A DNA stretch of 64,000 bases from Algoriphagus terrigena DSM 22685 (lineage in GTDB: Bacteria > Bacteroidota > Bacteroidia > Cytophagales > Cyclobacteriaceae): the NCBI RefSeq assembly GCF_000429445.1, contig NZ_AUBW01000010.1, positions 62,001 through 126,000 of the forward strand, given 5' to 3'. Below the pieces are notes generated by a model. The model did not search any database and had not been told where the DNA came from. It saw only the letters and a program-made list of their open reading frames with translations. Below, piece after piece: positions 1-7,828 of the stretch (position 1 is its first letter; each line of letters begins with the position of its first letter). A program made the position numbers and the translations under genes.

Positions 1-466
1 TGAGGTGGACGATGGAGTAAGCCTGGTAGTAGGTGACCAAGATTCCACTAAAAGGAATGATGCCGTAGACATAGGCCAGCGGAATCTGTAGGGTGGCGGA
101 TTTTTGCCCAAGGATAAAGGTGATGTACACCAAGTTGGAGCCGCCGATCATCATCGCCGTCACCGCAAATACCAGGACGCAGACGTTGATCAAGATCATC
201 AGTTTTTGCTGGGCTTTGCCCTTCAGCTTGGTCAAAAGGATGTCCACGGCCAAATGTTCGTTTTTGCCGGCTACGTAGGCCGACCCGAGCATTCCCACCC
301 AGATCAGCATGTACCGCGACAGTTCGTCGGTAAAGGAACTTGGACTCTGAAAGACATAGCGGGAAGTGACCTGCCAGGTCACGTTGAGTACCATCAGTGC
401 CATGAGGATGACCAAGAGGTGGGCAATCACGGCGTCCAATTTGGATTTGGCTTGAATCGAAAACAT
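1..466 (-). CDS. dctQ: TRAP transporter small permease, DctQ family (partial, C-terminus outside window)
   Basis: Small membrane subunit of a tripartite ATP-independent periplasmic transporter, which with DctM and the binding protein DctP drives uptake of organic or sugar acids. Translating the minus strand from the ATG at 466 gives 155 codons that stay open to the window edge. The N-terminus is followed by a hydrophobic helix (AVIAHLLVILMALMVL), then the DctQ-typical segment SRYVFQSPSSFTDELSRYM, a second helix (LIWVGMLGSAYVAG) and a conserved acidic turn (KNEHLAVDIL). The start lies 24 nt after the DctP stop, so the two are co-transcribed. The large permease DctM is expected just outside the window. 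Family assignment is firm; the substrate is not visible from sequence. Confidence 0.85.
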   Translation of the reverse strand, partial: MFSIQAKSKLDAVIAHLLVILMALMVLNVTWQVTSRYVFQSPSSFTDELSRYMLIWVGMLGSAYVAGKNEHLAVDILLTKLKGKAQQKLMILINVCVLVFAVTAMMIGGSNLVYITFILGQKSATLQIPLAYVYGIIPFSGILVTYYQAYSIVHL

Positions 467-490
467 AAATGGGATCTGTTTTGGGTTGTG

Positions 491-1474
491 CTATTGAACT
501 TCGCGGATAGCTTGTACCACCGCATAGATTTCGGGCTGAGCGACCTTGAGATCCTCGTAGACACCTTCGACCGCTTTGCGGAAAGGCTCCTTGTCCGGAC
601 GGAGGATAGTCACCCCTGCGGCCTCAAGTCCGGCCATGGATTCGGCGTCGGATTTTGCCCAGAGCACAGATTCGTATTCGGCGGATTCGTCAGCAGCCTC
701 CTGTATCCACTTTTGCTCCTCGGGAGTAAGCTGGTTCCAGACCTTGGTGCTCATGATGACCACGTCCGGGATGGACGTGTGCTCGTCCAGACTGTAGTAT
801 TTGCAGACTTCGTAGTGCTTGGAAGTATAAAGACTCGGCGCATTGTTTTCCGCTGCATCGACGATGCCCTGCTGGAGCGCCGTATAGAGCTCTCCGTAGG
901 AAACCGGCGTCGGCGAACTTCCCATGGCTTTGACCATGTTGGAGGCAGTGGGACTTTCCATCACGCGGACTTTCAGACCAGCGAGATCTGCAGGCGTATT
1001 CACAGGCTTGTCTTTAGTATAAAAGCTTCTTTTGCCAGCGTCATAATAGCACAGCCCACGAAGCCAAAACTCCTCTCCATCCAGCAAAAGCTGCTTGCCA
1101 ATCGGGCCGTTCAGCACTTTCTTTTGGTGGGCATCATCGCGAAAAAGGTACGGCATCCCATACACTTGCATCATCGGAGCGAAGCCTTCCAAGGCAGCTG
1201 CGGACACCTTGGTCATCGCCAAGCTGCCCACCTGTAGGAGCTCCACCAGTTCCCGCTCGGATCCCAGCTGCTGATTGGGATAGACTTTGACCTTGATCTT
1301 GCCGCCGGATTTCTCCTCGATTTTTTTGCCCATGAACAGCATGGCTTCATGGACCGGGTGATTCACCACTTGCGCATGGCCAAGCTTGATGACTCTGACA
1401 CCCAGCTGATCCGCGCAGGAGTTCAGCAGTCCGAGGGTCAAAATCGAGAGGAAAACAAGGAGGTATTTATTCAT
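491..1474 (-). CDS. dctP: TRAP transporter substrate-binding lipoprotein, DctP family
   Basis: Binds an organic or sugar acid in the periplasm and delivers it to the DctQM permease. The 327-residue protein has a lipoprotein signal ending LLNSC (Cys20), so it is probably membrane-anchored rather than free. It shows the DctP fold signature: AGLKVRVMES around residue 170, with the Arg that usually clamps the substrate carboxylate, and GELYTALQQGIVDAAENN about 20 residues later. Length is normal for the family. It sits downstream of a DlgD/YiaK-type reductase and a Gfo/Idh oxidoreductase in a pectin locus, so a uronate, keto-uronate or 2,3-diketogulonate-like ligand is an inference. The 102 nt before its ATG (1475-1576) probably carry its own promoter, as they contain an AATCGATT core. 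Confidence 0.88.
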   Translation of the reverse strand: MNKYLLVFLSILTLGLLNSCADQLGVRVIKLGHAQVVNHPVHEAMLFMGKKIEEKSGGKIKVKVYPNQQLGSERELVELLQVGSLAMTKVSAAALEGFAPMMQVYGMPYLFRDDAHQKKVLNGPIGKQLLLDGEEFWLRGLCYYDAGKRSFYTKDKPVNTPADLAGLKVRVMESPTASNMVKAMGSSPTPVSYGELYTALQQGIVDAAENNAPSLYTSKHYEVCKYYSLDEHTSIPDVVIMSTKVWNQLTPEEQKWIQEAADESAEYESVLWAKSDAESMAGLEAAGVTILRPDKEPFRKAVEGVYEDLKVAQPEIYAVVQAIREVQ

Positions 1475-1544
1475 GGGTTTTTGTTTTGCTGAATGAGGCT
1501 AACAATATTACTCTTTCCATTTTTAAGGTGCTGAGAAATTACGG

Positions 1545-1552
1545 AATCGATT
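1545..1552. promoter_or_regulatory. Possible degenerate LacI operator upstream of dctP
   Basis: The 8-bp core AATCGATT, 71 nt upstream of the dctP ATG, matches the centre of the 12-bp palindrome found at five other places in the pectin locus. The outer bases (GG left, TA right) do not match, so it may be a weak operator or chance. Confidence 0.2.
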
Positions 1553-1576
1553 TAAAAGCGCTTAGGTCAACTTTTT

Positions 1577-2170
1577 CTATTGTCTTGAATATTCATCCGG
1601 ATGAATATTCTGAAGGTTTTTGGCCCCCAATTTTCTCCGATAGTCAGCCAGTCGATACTCGTAGATAGATCCGATCACTCCTCCCAGCCGCTTGTCCTTA
1701 TAATCACTGAGGCTCGCGATGTAGGTATTTGCCGCGGGAGACGGAGAGAGCAAGACCTCTGTCGGGAGGGTAAAATCGGGAAACATCTTTTTAAAATGCT
1801 TCTCTACAAACCTGCTGGTAAACAGGACTCTGCCGATCGTCGGAGTCAGACATTGGAGGATTCCGGCTTTGTTGTGTTCGACGATCTTCAGGTTGACGTC
1901 ACTGCAGTTGTTTTTTGTCCGGATGACCTTGTAGGCGACATCCGAGAGAGCCAAGCGATTTTGAATACACAAGTCCCGCTTTTGCTCAAGGGTCTGCACC
2001 GGCATGCCGAAGGTATCCGACAAAAGCCTCCACAACTCATTTTTCCCGCTTCCGCAGTAGAACCAATCTCCGTAGTCAAGGCCATTGAAGCAGGGAAAGC
2101 TTCCCAGAATCAAGGAGCTTGCATCGTCGGGGCAAAAGGGCTCAAAGGGATGGGTTTCGATCTTGGTCAT
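1577..2170 (-). CDS. Uracil/deoxyinosine-DNA-glycosylase-like protein (UDG superfamily)
   Basis: Probably a base-excision glycosylase-fold protein. The start is the ATG at 2170 (MTKIETHPFEPF), giving 197 residues; a longer frame to 2311 would overlap the upstream gene and lacks a conserved N-terminus. Residues SLILGSFPCFNGLDYGDWFY and then GKNELWRLLSDTFG match the UDG-superfamily pattern GSFPG...YYxHPRNxFW, and SPSPAANTY near residue 155 resembles the C-terminal SPSPAN-type loop. The usual tyrosine/histidine block is replaced by FYCGSG, so activity on uracil or hypoxanthine is uncertain. The gene begins 8 nt after the Gfo/Idh stop and is probably co-transcribed with catabolic genes, an odd place for a DNA-repair function. 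The last codons form a 24-bp palindrome. Confidence 0.7.
   Translation of the reverse strand: MTKIETHPFEPFCPDDASSLILGSFPCFNGLDYGDWFYCGSGKNELWRLLSDTFGMPVQTLEQKRDLCIQNRLALSDVAYKVIRTKNNCSDVNLKIVEHNKAGILQCLTPTIGRVLFTSRFVEKHFKKMFPDFTLPTEVLLSPSPAANTYIASLSDYKDKRLGGVIGSIYEYRLADYRRKLGAKNLQNIHPDEYSRQ
1587..1610. repeat. 24-bp perfect palindrome at the 3' end of the glycosylase-like gene
   Basis: The half-site GAATATTCATCC is followed at once by its exact reverse complement, with no spacer. It covers the last eight sense codons before the terminal Arg-Gln-stop of the upstream gene and ends 113 nt before the dctP ATG. With no loop and no T-run it is a poor terminator and looks more like a dimeric-regulator site or a target for cruciform formation. 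No second copy was noticed in the window. Confidence 0.6.
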
Positions 2171-2178
2171 GTCATTTC

Positions 2179-3195
2179 TCAAAGGGAAATTGGCTGGCCG
2201 AGCTGTGAGGATTCGTAGATCGCGCGGATCAATGCGACAGACTTTCGGGCGATTTTCCCATCGACGACGACGGCTTGATCCCTGTCCAAAGCTTCCAAAA
2301 ACAGTTTCCATTGATCCAAGTGAAGTTGGATACCAATCGCATTTGGATCGGACGAACCACTTCCCGAGGCCGCTTCAGCAGCTACTTCCATCGGAGGCTG
2401 TCCCTTCACATTCCATGCGGTGAGTTTTCCGCCTTCGAGGATGGCACTTCCTTCTGTGCCAAAGATCTCGATCCGCTCGGGATATCCGGGATAAAGCGCC
2501 GTCGCTGCCGTGATATTTCCCAGAGCTCCATTCTGAAAATTAACCAGCGCAGCGCCCAAATCCTCTCCCTCGATCGGATAAAGTGTCGTCTGCACCTGAC
2601 CATAGACATTTTTTACCTCACCCATTAGATCCAGTAGGAGATCAATCGTGTGAATGCCCTGATTGATCAGCGCTCCGCCACCGTCGGCTTTGAGGGTCCC
2701 TTTCCAAGCGCTGGTGGAGTAATACGCGTCGTTTCTAAACCAGTTCACATACGCATTTCCCATCAGCAACCGTCCGAAAACCCCGGCGTCGACGGCTTGC
2801 TTCAGCTTTTGATAATCCGAAGAAAAGCGGTTTTGGAAGATCACGGCAAGCTTGACGCCTTTTTGTTCCGCCGCCTCGATCATCTCGTCTGCACGGTCGG
2901 TGTTGATCTCAATGGGTTTTTCCACCACCAAATGTTTTCCGGCCCGAATCGCCTCCAGTCCCGGCTCCAAGTGCTTCCCACTCGGGGTGCAGATGCAGAC
3001 GATGTCCAGTCCTTCGATCGCCAGAAACTCATCCATGTCCGAAAAAACGGGCTCGGAAAAACGGGTTCTTGCCGCTTCCGCACTCGCAGGATTGGGGTTG
3101 AAAAGTCCCAGCAGTTTTGCGCCTTGCAGTTCTGCAATCGCCTGCGCATGCTTGATCGCGATGGCTCCGGTTCCGACGATTCCTATTCCTTTCAT
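2179..3195 (-). CDS. Gfo/Idh/MocA family oxidoreductase
   Basis: NAD(P)-dependent sugar or sugar-acid oxidoreductase of 338 residues. The N-terminus has the Rossmann motif GIGIVGTGAIA, followed by CTPSGKH and the family hallmark VVEKPIEI. The second half holds the dimerization/substrate domain, with GGGALINQGIHTIDLLL containing the conserved Lys/His-type catalytic region. The ATG at 3195 overlaps the stop of the preceding reductase as ATGA, indicating translational coupling; an upstream TTG at 3231 would add a charged tail with no conserved sequence. Pairing with the DlgD-type reductase suggests consecutive redox steps on a sugar acid. The substrate cannot be read from sequence. Confidence 0.85.
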   Translation of the reverse strand: MKGIGIVGTGAIAIKHAQAIAELQGAKLLGLFNPNPASAEAARTRFSEPVFSDMDEFLAIEGLDIVCICTPSGKHLEPGLEAIRAGKHLVVEKPIEINTDRADEMIEAAEQKGVKLAVIFQNRFSSDYQKLKQAVDAGVFGRLLMGNAYVNWFRNDAYYSTSAWKGTLKADGGGALINQGIHTIDLLLDLMGEVKNVYGQVQTTLYPIEGEDLGAALVNFQNGALGNITAATALYPGYPERIEIFGTEGSAILEGGKLTAWNVKGQPPMEVAAEAASGSGSSDPNAIGIQLHLDQWKLFLEALDRDQAVVVDGKIARKSVALIRAIYESSQLGQPISL

Positions 3196-4211
3196 ATTTC
3201 TTCGTTCAGTTCTTTGAGTAGTTTTTTCCAAGTTTCGGATGCCACTGGGACGCCATTTTCGAGGTTTTTGATCCGGGTTTGCAAGGTCTGCTGGCCGGGG
3301 TAAAAAATCGATTTCCCAGCAAAAGCTTCCGCTCCAAGGTAGTCGGCAAGGATGGCCTCGGCTTTATCCTCAAACCAATCTTCTAAACCAAGCACGCTTG
3401 GATCGAGAGAGATGAAGACCTGCGAAAGCCCGCTTTCAAGCTTCTCTTTTCCGATGTCGTTTGTGCTTTTGCCTCCTGAAAGCAAAGCCGCCAGCAAATC
3501 AATCATCAGCGACAGTCCGGCTCCTTTCCAGAGTCCCATCGGCACGGCCGATTGATTTTCCAACACAGTCTGTGGATCGTCGGTCAACTCTCCTGCGGAA
3601 TCAAAACCCGCCGGAAAGGCTGCCTTTTCTCCCGCTTGCGCCAGTCGACTGAGTTTACCATAGGCAAACTGTGACATCGCCATATCGAGGACCACCGGGC
3701 CGATTTTCCGGGGAATTCCGATCACCAGGGGATTGTTGCCCAGCTTGGATTCTTTCGCTCCCCAGGCAGGCATATTGGGCATCGTGTTGGTGAAGCAAAT
3801 CCCGATCTTTCCCTGATCCACCGCCTGCCAACCATAGCTCCCGCCGCGCATCCAGTGATTCGTATTTGCTAAGGCCACGCATCCGATTCCAGATTCAGCA
3901 GCCAGCTCCATCGCTCGGTTCATGGCACACTGCGCGTTCAAATTTCCCGGCCCGAGTTGTCCATCCCAGCGCTCGAAGAATCCGGCTTTGGAAAGTAAGA
4001 GCGGACCCTTTTCAGGAAAGACAACGCCTTCGCGGATGTATTTAAGCAGCCGCTCGAAGCGCTCGATCCCGTGAGACCGGACGCCGTCGAGGTCCGTCTT
4101 GGCAAAGAGTTCGGCGCACTGCGAAGCCCTTGTGGCAGAGAATCCAACTTTCTCCAGCGCCTCTTGTAGGCTCTGCTTGAGCAAGGGAAACGGAATCAAG
4201 ACATCAGCCAT
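3192..4211 (-). CDS. dlgD: 2,3-diketo-L-gulonate reductase-like protein (malate/L-lactate dehydrogenase-like family)
   Basis: Member of the Ldh_2 (YlbC/ComC/YiaK) NAD(P)H reductase family; YiaK reduces 2,3-diketo-L-gulonate to 3-keto-L-gulonate. The 339-residue protein from the ATG at 4211 has the catalytic SHG near residue 47, the long signature NTNHWMRGGSYGW (about 116-128), which is the YiaK-type block, then PNMPAWGAKESKLGNNPL. In enteric bacteria yiaK lies beside a TRAP transporter (yiaMNO); here a TRAP transporter is three genes downstream, which strengthens the sub-family call. An in-frame TTG at 4217 is the alternative start. In this pectin setting it may act on an unsaturated or keto-uronate instead; that is inference. 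Confidence 0.8.
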   Translation of the reverse strand: MADVLIPFPLLKQSLQEALEKVGFSATRASQCAELFAKTDLDGVRSHGIERFERLLKYIREGVVFPEKGPLLLSKAGFFERWDGQLGPGNLNAQCAMNRAMELAAESGIGCVALANTNHWMRGGSYGWQAVDQGKIGICFTNTMPNMPAWGAKESKLGNNPLVIGIPRKIGPVVLDMAMSQFAYGKLSRLAQAGEKAAFPAGFDSAGELTDDPQTVLENQSAVPMGLWKGAGLSLMIDLLAALLSGGKSTNDIGKEKLESGLSQVFISLDPSVLGLEDWFEDKAEAILADYLGAEAFAGKSIFYPGQQTLQTRIKNLENGVPVASETWKKLLKELNEEI

Positions 4212-4271
4212 TGGCAAAAATTGTTTGTGCGAAAGCCAAGATAGGCCCGCGTGATCAATTACACAATCTGA

Positions 4272-5603
4272 TCAGAGACGGATCTCCACCAGATCATTTA
4301 GAAAAAGCTCAACATTTGAGTACTCCGAAGCCAAATCAAAACCGGCCGCATCCAAGGGCGATTTCGGGTCGAGTCCTTTGGACTTTTCCCAATCATCCGG
4401 CATCCCGTCCTGATCGGAGTCCGCGGGAGCTTCCTTTTGCGACAGCATCGGCCAGCCTCCCACTTGGGTTTGAGAATCGATGATGCCATTTTGGCCAAAA
4501 GACTCCTTACCGCTTTTGGCTTCCCCGATAATCCTCAGATCCACGGCATCGCGCGTCAGACTCGCTCCGGCATTTTCCAATACGAACTCAAGTGCTTCTT
4601 TTGCAGAGAACGTTTTGGCCTCCGCATATTCAAGCTCCTTTTCCAACAAACCCCAGCCTTCCTTGGTATGGACTACTCCCAGCGAATTATTTTCGGACAT
4701 CTCCGGAAAGCCCTCCACGATGTTGCCGCTGATAAAGAATTTGCCATAGGGCGCATACGGCTCCAGGATCCAGACATGATCTTCGGGAGTCGCAGGGCCG
4801 GGCTTGTAGTAGTTGTTTACCATGTTGTAATTGCCCTCTTCGCCGGCGTAGGAGCTGTTTCCTTTCCAGTTGTAGATCACGTTGTTTCGAAAGTCGCCCA
4901 GTTCTTTTTCAGGCATTTTGTGATATCTCGCACCGTTGAACCGGGGATTTCGGCTGTTGTGATCGGAGAGCAGATTGTAGAGAAAAGAGGCTTTCATCCC
5001 GCCCCAGATTCCGCCGTAGCCGTGTTCGCCCTTTTCATGGACGGATTGGTTGAGACTTTCCGACAGGATGGAATTTTGCAGAGTGAAGTTTTCATTGTCA
5101 TAAAACGACCCACATTCGTCCGTCGCCCAGCTGAGCGAGCAGTGATCGATGATCAGGTCTTTGACACGAATCGCGCTGATGGCATCATCCTGTACCTGCC
5201 GCAGGTCGCCCATCCGACTTCGGATGTAACGTATGATGACATTGTCGGCTTTGATCTTCAGAGGGAAATTCTTCAGCGTAATCCCGTCACCGGGCGCAGA
5301 TTGTCCGGCGATGGTAAGGTCACCGTAGTTGATATCCAGCGAAGACTCCAGCTCGATCGTACCCGAGACGGCAAAGACGATGATCCGGGCCTCCTTCTTC
5401 TGGATGGCTTTCCTGAGTGAACCTGGCCCGTCATCCGCCAGACTCGTCACCACAAAAACTTTTCCTCCCCTGCCTCCGGTCGTGTATCTCCCAAATCCTT
5501 CCGCACCGGGAAATGCCAGACTTTGCGTCTCCTGATCCTGAGCAAAAGCGCCAGTTTGGATGGAAAATGAAAGGAAAAGTAAAAGGAATAGCAAGTAGTT
5601 CAT
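4272..5603 (-). CDS. Secreted pectate lyase, polysaccharide lyase family 1
   Basis: Cleaves de-esterified homogalacturonan by beta-elimination, leaving 4,5-unsaturated ends. The 443-residue protein has a signal peptide (about 1-21, ending AFAQ), then a right-handed beta-helix beginning FPGAEGFGRYTTGGRGG, as in PL1 enzymes. Motifs include VSGTIEL (79-85), the QDDAIS stretch (137-143), IDHCSLSWATDEC (152-164) and SRNPRFNG (217-224), where the catalytic Arg is expected. Near the C-terminus, DSDQDGMPDDWEKSKGLDP (395-413) is a thrombospondin-type-3/dockerin-like calcium loop common in Bacteroidota PL1 proteins. It follows the VOC gene by 6 nt. Its products feed GH105 and KduI. Signal type suggests periplasm or secretion rather than lipid anchoring. 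Confidence 0.9.
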   Translation of the reverse strand: MNYLLFLLLFLSFSIQTGAFAQDQETQSLAFPGAEGFGRYTTGGRGGKVFVVTSLADDGPGSLRKAIQKKEARIIVFAVSGTIELESSLDINYGDLTIAGQSAPGDGITLKNFPLKIKADNVIIRYIRSRMGDLRQVQDDAISAIRVKDLIIDHCSLSWATDECGSFYDNENFTLQNSILSESLNQSVHEKGEHGYGGIWGGMKASFLYNLLSDHNSRNPRFNGARYHKMPEKELGDFRNNVIYNWKGNSSYAGEEGNYNMVNNYYKPGPATPEDHVWILEPYAPYGKFFISGNIVEGFPEMSENNSLGVVHTKEGWGLLEKELEYAEAKTFSAKEALEFVLENAGASLTRDAVDLRIIGEAKSGKESFGQNGIIDSQTQVGGWPMLSQKEAPADSDQDGMPDDWEKSKGLDPKSPLDAAGFDLASEYSNVELFLNDLVEIRL

Positions 5604-5609
5604 TTGAAT

Positions 5610-6005
5610 TTATTTGGGTTGATCCAACATCGGAACAGCTCTTTTGCATAGCTGTAAACACACGCCCCAAGGATCCCGCAACATCACCAAATGCGAGCCA
5701 TCAGGCAGGAAATCATCGCTGATCTCGACCGCTCCGGCGGCGCAAAGTCGGGCTTTGTCACCAGCAGGATCTTCGGACACCAAGGCCAGATGAACTGCAA
5801 GCGGATGGAGTTTGGAGAATTCCAAGGTCTCGCCTTTGGGATTGGAATAAATCTCCAGCATGACTGTACCACTGTCATCTGCGAGAAAAGTCATGTAAGG
5901 CGGGTCTGCCATTTTCTTTTTGACTTTCAGCCCCAAATGCTCCTCATACCACAGAGACATGGCTTTGGGGTTGCTTACGTTCAGTGCAAAATGTTCGAAT
6001 TTCAT
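5610..6005 (-). CDS. VOC (glyoxalase/bleomycin-resistance) family protein
   Basis: Small cytoplasmic metalloenzyme-fold protein of 131 residues with the two beta-alpha-beta-beta-beta modules of the vicinal-oxygen-chelate superfamily. It starts MKFEHFALNVSNP, has MLEIYSNP and AVHLALVSEDP in the middle and ends PWGVCLQLCKR; the His/Glu/Gln positions expected to bind metal are present (H5, E in MLEIY, H in AVHLAL). It lies between a terminator-like hairpin and the pectate lyase, 6 nt from the latter, so the two share a transcript. The substrate is unknown; detoxification of reactive alpha-keto aldehydes or an isomerase/lyase step on a uronate product are both possible. Confidence 0.8.
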   Translation of the reverse strand: MKFEHFALNVSNPKAMSLWYEEHLGLKVKKKMADPPYMTFLADDSGTVMLEIYSNPKGETLEFSKLHPLAVHLALVSEDPAGDKARLCAAGAVEISDDFLPDGSHLVMLRDPWGVCLQLCKRAVPMLDQPK

Positions 6006-6090
6006 CGTGTATTGGATAAGTGTTTGTTCAATTTAGCAGAAATCCAGGGATCAGTCTGGAGAGATCAATGAGACAGCCTGTCAAGAAAAA

Positions 6091-6110
6091 GGTGAGGCAA
6101 TTGCCCCACC
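6091..6110 (-). terminator. Hairpin downstream of the DUF5123-type gene
   Basis: GGTGaGGCAATTGCCcCACC folds into a stem around the self-complementary GGCAATTGCC. On the minus strand it is followed by CACCTTTTTCTTG, a moderate T-run. It lies 28 nt past the stop of the lipoprotein gene and probably ends or attenuates the SusC1-SusD1-lipoprotein transcript before the VOC/lyase genes. Confidence 0.6.
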
Positions 6111-6138
6111 CTTTCTCATCAAAAACCCATGCAATAAT

Positions 6139-7800
6139 CTAAAGTTTTACTCTCCATCTGGGATCTCCGGTATCGTACTTCCCGGCAAATCCAGCGTCTT
6201 TGAAGTTGAAGTTGTTTGCATCGGGACTCACCCAAAGGTCACCTTGCTTTTTGGTATAATTACCCAAGGGGAATCCCGGAATCGGTGCTGAAGCGAAGGA
6301 GAAGTCGGACGTACTGAACACGTTGACGATGTCAAACACCGTCGAGCCCAGTCCTTCCATGCCTTTGACTGCAAAAGCATCAGCGCCGGCCTCGTCCCAT
6401 CCGTGGCCAAAGATGCTGTTACGGATCTTGATGCCATTTGCCACGTTGTTGTTGCCGTCTCCACCACGATATCGGAACAGGAAGTTGCTCCCGTTGACAA
6501 AGTTGCCAAAGGTGCAGGACTCGATCGTGATCGAAGTCGAGTTGTTTCGGGAAGTGATGCTTCCCTGAATCTTGTTGAAGGTTGAGTTTTCGAACAAGAT
6601 GTGATTCACACGAGCCGTCGGATCACTTGGCTTAGGATCGGTGTCAGTAGTCAACAAGCCGTAGCCACCCAGGCTGTCCACGAGGGAATTTCGGATGATG
6701 TACTGGTCGATCTCTATCGTGCCACGGATTCGGAGGATTCCCCGAAGGGTTCCGATTTCACAGTTTTCAAAAGACAATTCTCCCACCCGAATGTTGTTTG
6801 CACTTGGATTGAACACATAGTCTCCGGTATAGTCGGCACCTCTGATCTCCAGATCCACAAAGCGAATGTGGTCGATCTGAGAACCCGCAGCGATATTCCA
6901 GTTTCCTGTAGTGTAGAGTTTTGCTTTTTGCGCACCAAATCCATAAGCGGCTTGGATCGTGATGGACTTGGCCAGCGCCTCAGAAGGCAGGTCATAGGTC
7001 ATGCCTCTTTTCACCAAGATAATCGCACCATCGGGAGCTCCCGCCACCGCATCTGACACCGCCGTTGGACTCGTATTGTCCCGAACGTCGATCACTCCGG
7101 GAGCAGTTGGATCTATATCAGCCTTGAGCGTGGTATAGGGCACCCAGCCTCTCAGTGTTTCCCCGCTGTAGATCGCGATTTGATACTTCGTCTCAGGCTC
7201 CAGGCCGTTGACAACCGCTGCGCCTTCCAGTTCCTCCTCGGCAGTGACCGGTTGCTCTGGGAGCAGCGGCGTAGTCAGCTTCAGATCATCTCCGGCAAAA
7301 ACTTTGGTACCGGTGACGGCAGCTCCTGCTTTGACCCAAGATACCCGAGCTGCGATGTCGATCACATCATAGACTGTCGGCTCGTTGATGATGCTGGGGA
7401 AGCGCTGCGTACGCACATTTCCCAGATCGGCTACTTTGCTGTCATAGACAGGATCGCTGGCACGGGCAGTCGCCCGGACTTGGTACAGCGTATTCCAAAA
7501 GAGGTCTTCGCCCACCAGCGCCTTGTCGACCACGACGTAGCTGGTGTCTGTTTCGATCAGATAGTCAACCGTGGCAAAAGTGTCACGGCTCACTTCAACG
7601 GTGTAGGAAACAGCCTCTTTGAGGTTGCCCATGTTGACGATGATCGTGTTCGCCTCAGAGGTCAACTCCTCGTTGAGCACCGGTCTGAAAAGCCGGGTTT
7701 GATCATAGATCGTTTCGTCTTCCTGGCAGGCAGTGAGTCCTAGGACTCCCAGCAATGCCAAACCCAAAAGGGAAGGAATATTCAATTTTGATATTTTCAT
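6139..7800 (-). CDS. Surface lipoprotein with DUF4957/DUF5123-type beta-helix, pectin locus
   Basis: A 553-residue lipoprotein (lipobox GLTAC, Cys25) whose mature N-terminus, CQEDETIYD, carries acidic residues right after the Cys like the Bacteroidota lipoprotein export signal, so it is predicted to sit on the cell surface. Residues about 40-225 hold fibronectin-III-like repeats (ANTIIVNMGNLKEAVSYTVEV, EPETKYQIAIYSGE). The rest looks like a parallel beta-helix with repeated IxFENS/IRNS rungs (HIRFVDLEIRG, HILFENSTFNK, IKIRNSIFG). Such proteins follow SusC/SusD in pectin loci and are thought to bind glycan; no lyase or hydrolase catalytic set was recognised. It begins 28 nt after SusD 1. A weakly active polysaccharide lyase cannot be excluded. 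Confidence 0.75.
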   Translation of the reverse strand: MKISKLNIPSLLGLALLGVLGLTACQEDETIYDQTRLFRPVLNEELTSEANTIIVNMGNLKEAVSYTVEVSRDTFATVDYLIETDTSYVVVDKALVGEDLFWNTLYQVRATARASDPVYDSKVADLGNVRTQRFPSIINEPTVYDVIDIAARVSWVKAGAAVTGTKVFAGDDLKLTTPLLPEQPVTAEEELEGAAVVNGLEPETKYQIAIYSGETLRGWVPYTTLKADIDPTAPGVIDVRDNTSPTAVSDAVAGAPDGAIILVKRGMTYDLPSEALAKSITIQAAYGFGAQKAKLYTTGNWNIAAGSQIDHIRFVDLEIRGADYTGDYVFNPSANNIRVGELSFENCEIGTLRGILRIRGTIEIDQYIIRNSLVDSLGGYGLLTTDTDPKPSDPTARVNHILFENSTFNKIQGSITSRNNSTSITIESCTFGNFVNGSNFLFRYRGGDGNNNVANGIKIRNSIFGHGWDEAGADAFAVKGMEGLGSTVFDIVNVFSTSDFSFASAPIPGFPLGNYTKKQGDLWVSPDANNFNFKDAGFAGKYDTGDPRWRVKL

Positions 7801-7828
7801 GTGTCTATTCTTTTTTGGCTGTCAGGAA

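Noticed and set aside
104..1237. 377-codon open frame on the plus strand opposite dctP/dctQ
   Set aside because: It lies antisense to two well-supported TRAP genes, has no family features and is a by-product of the codon bias of the true strand.
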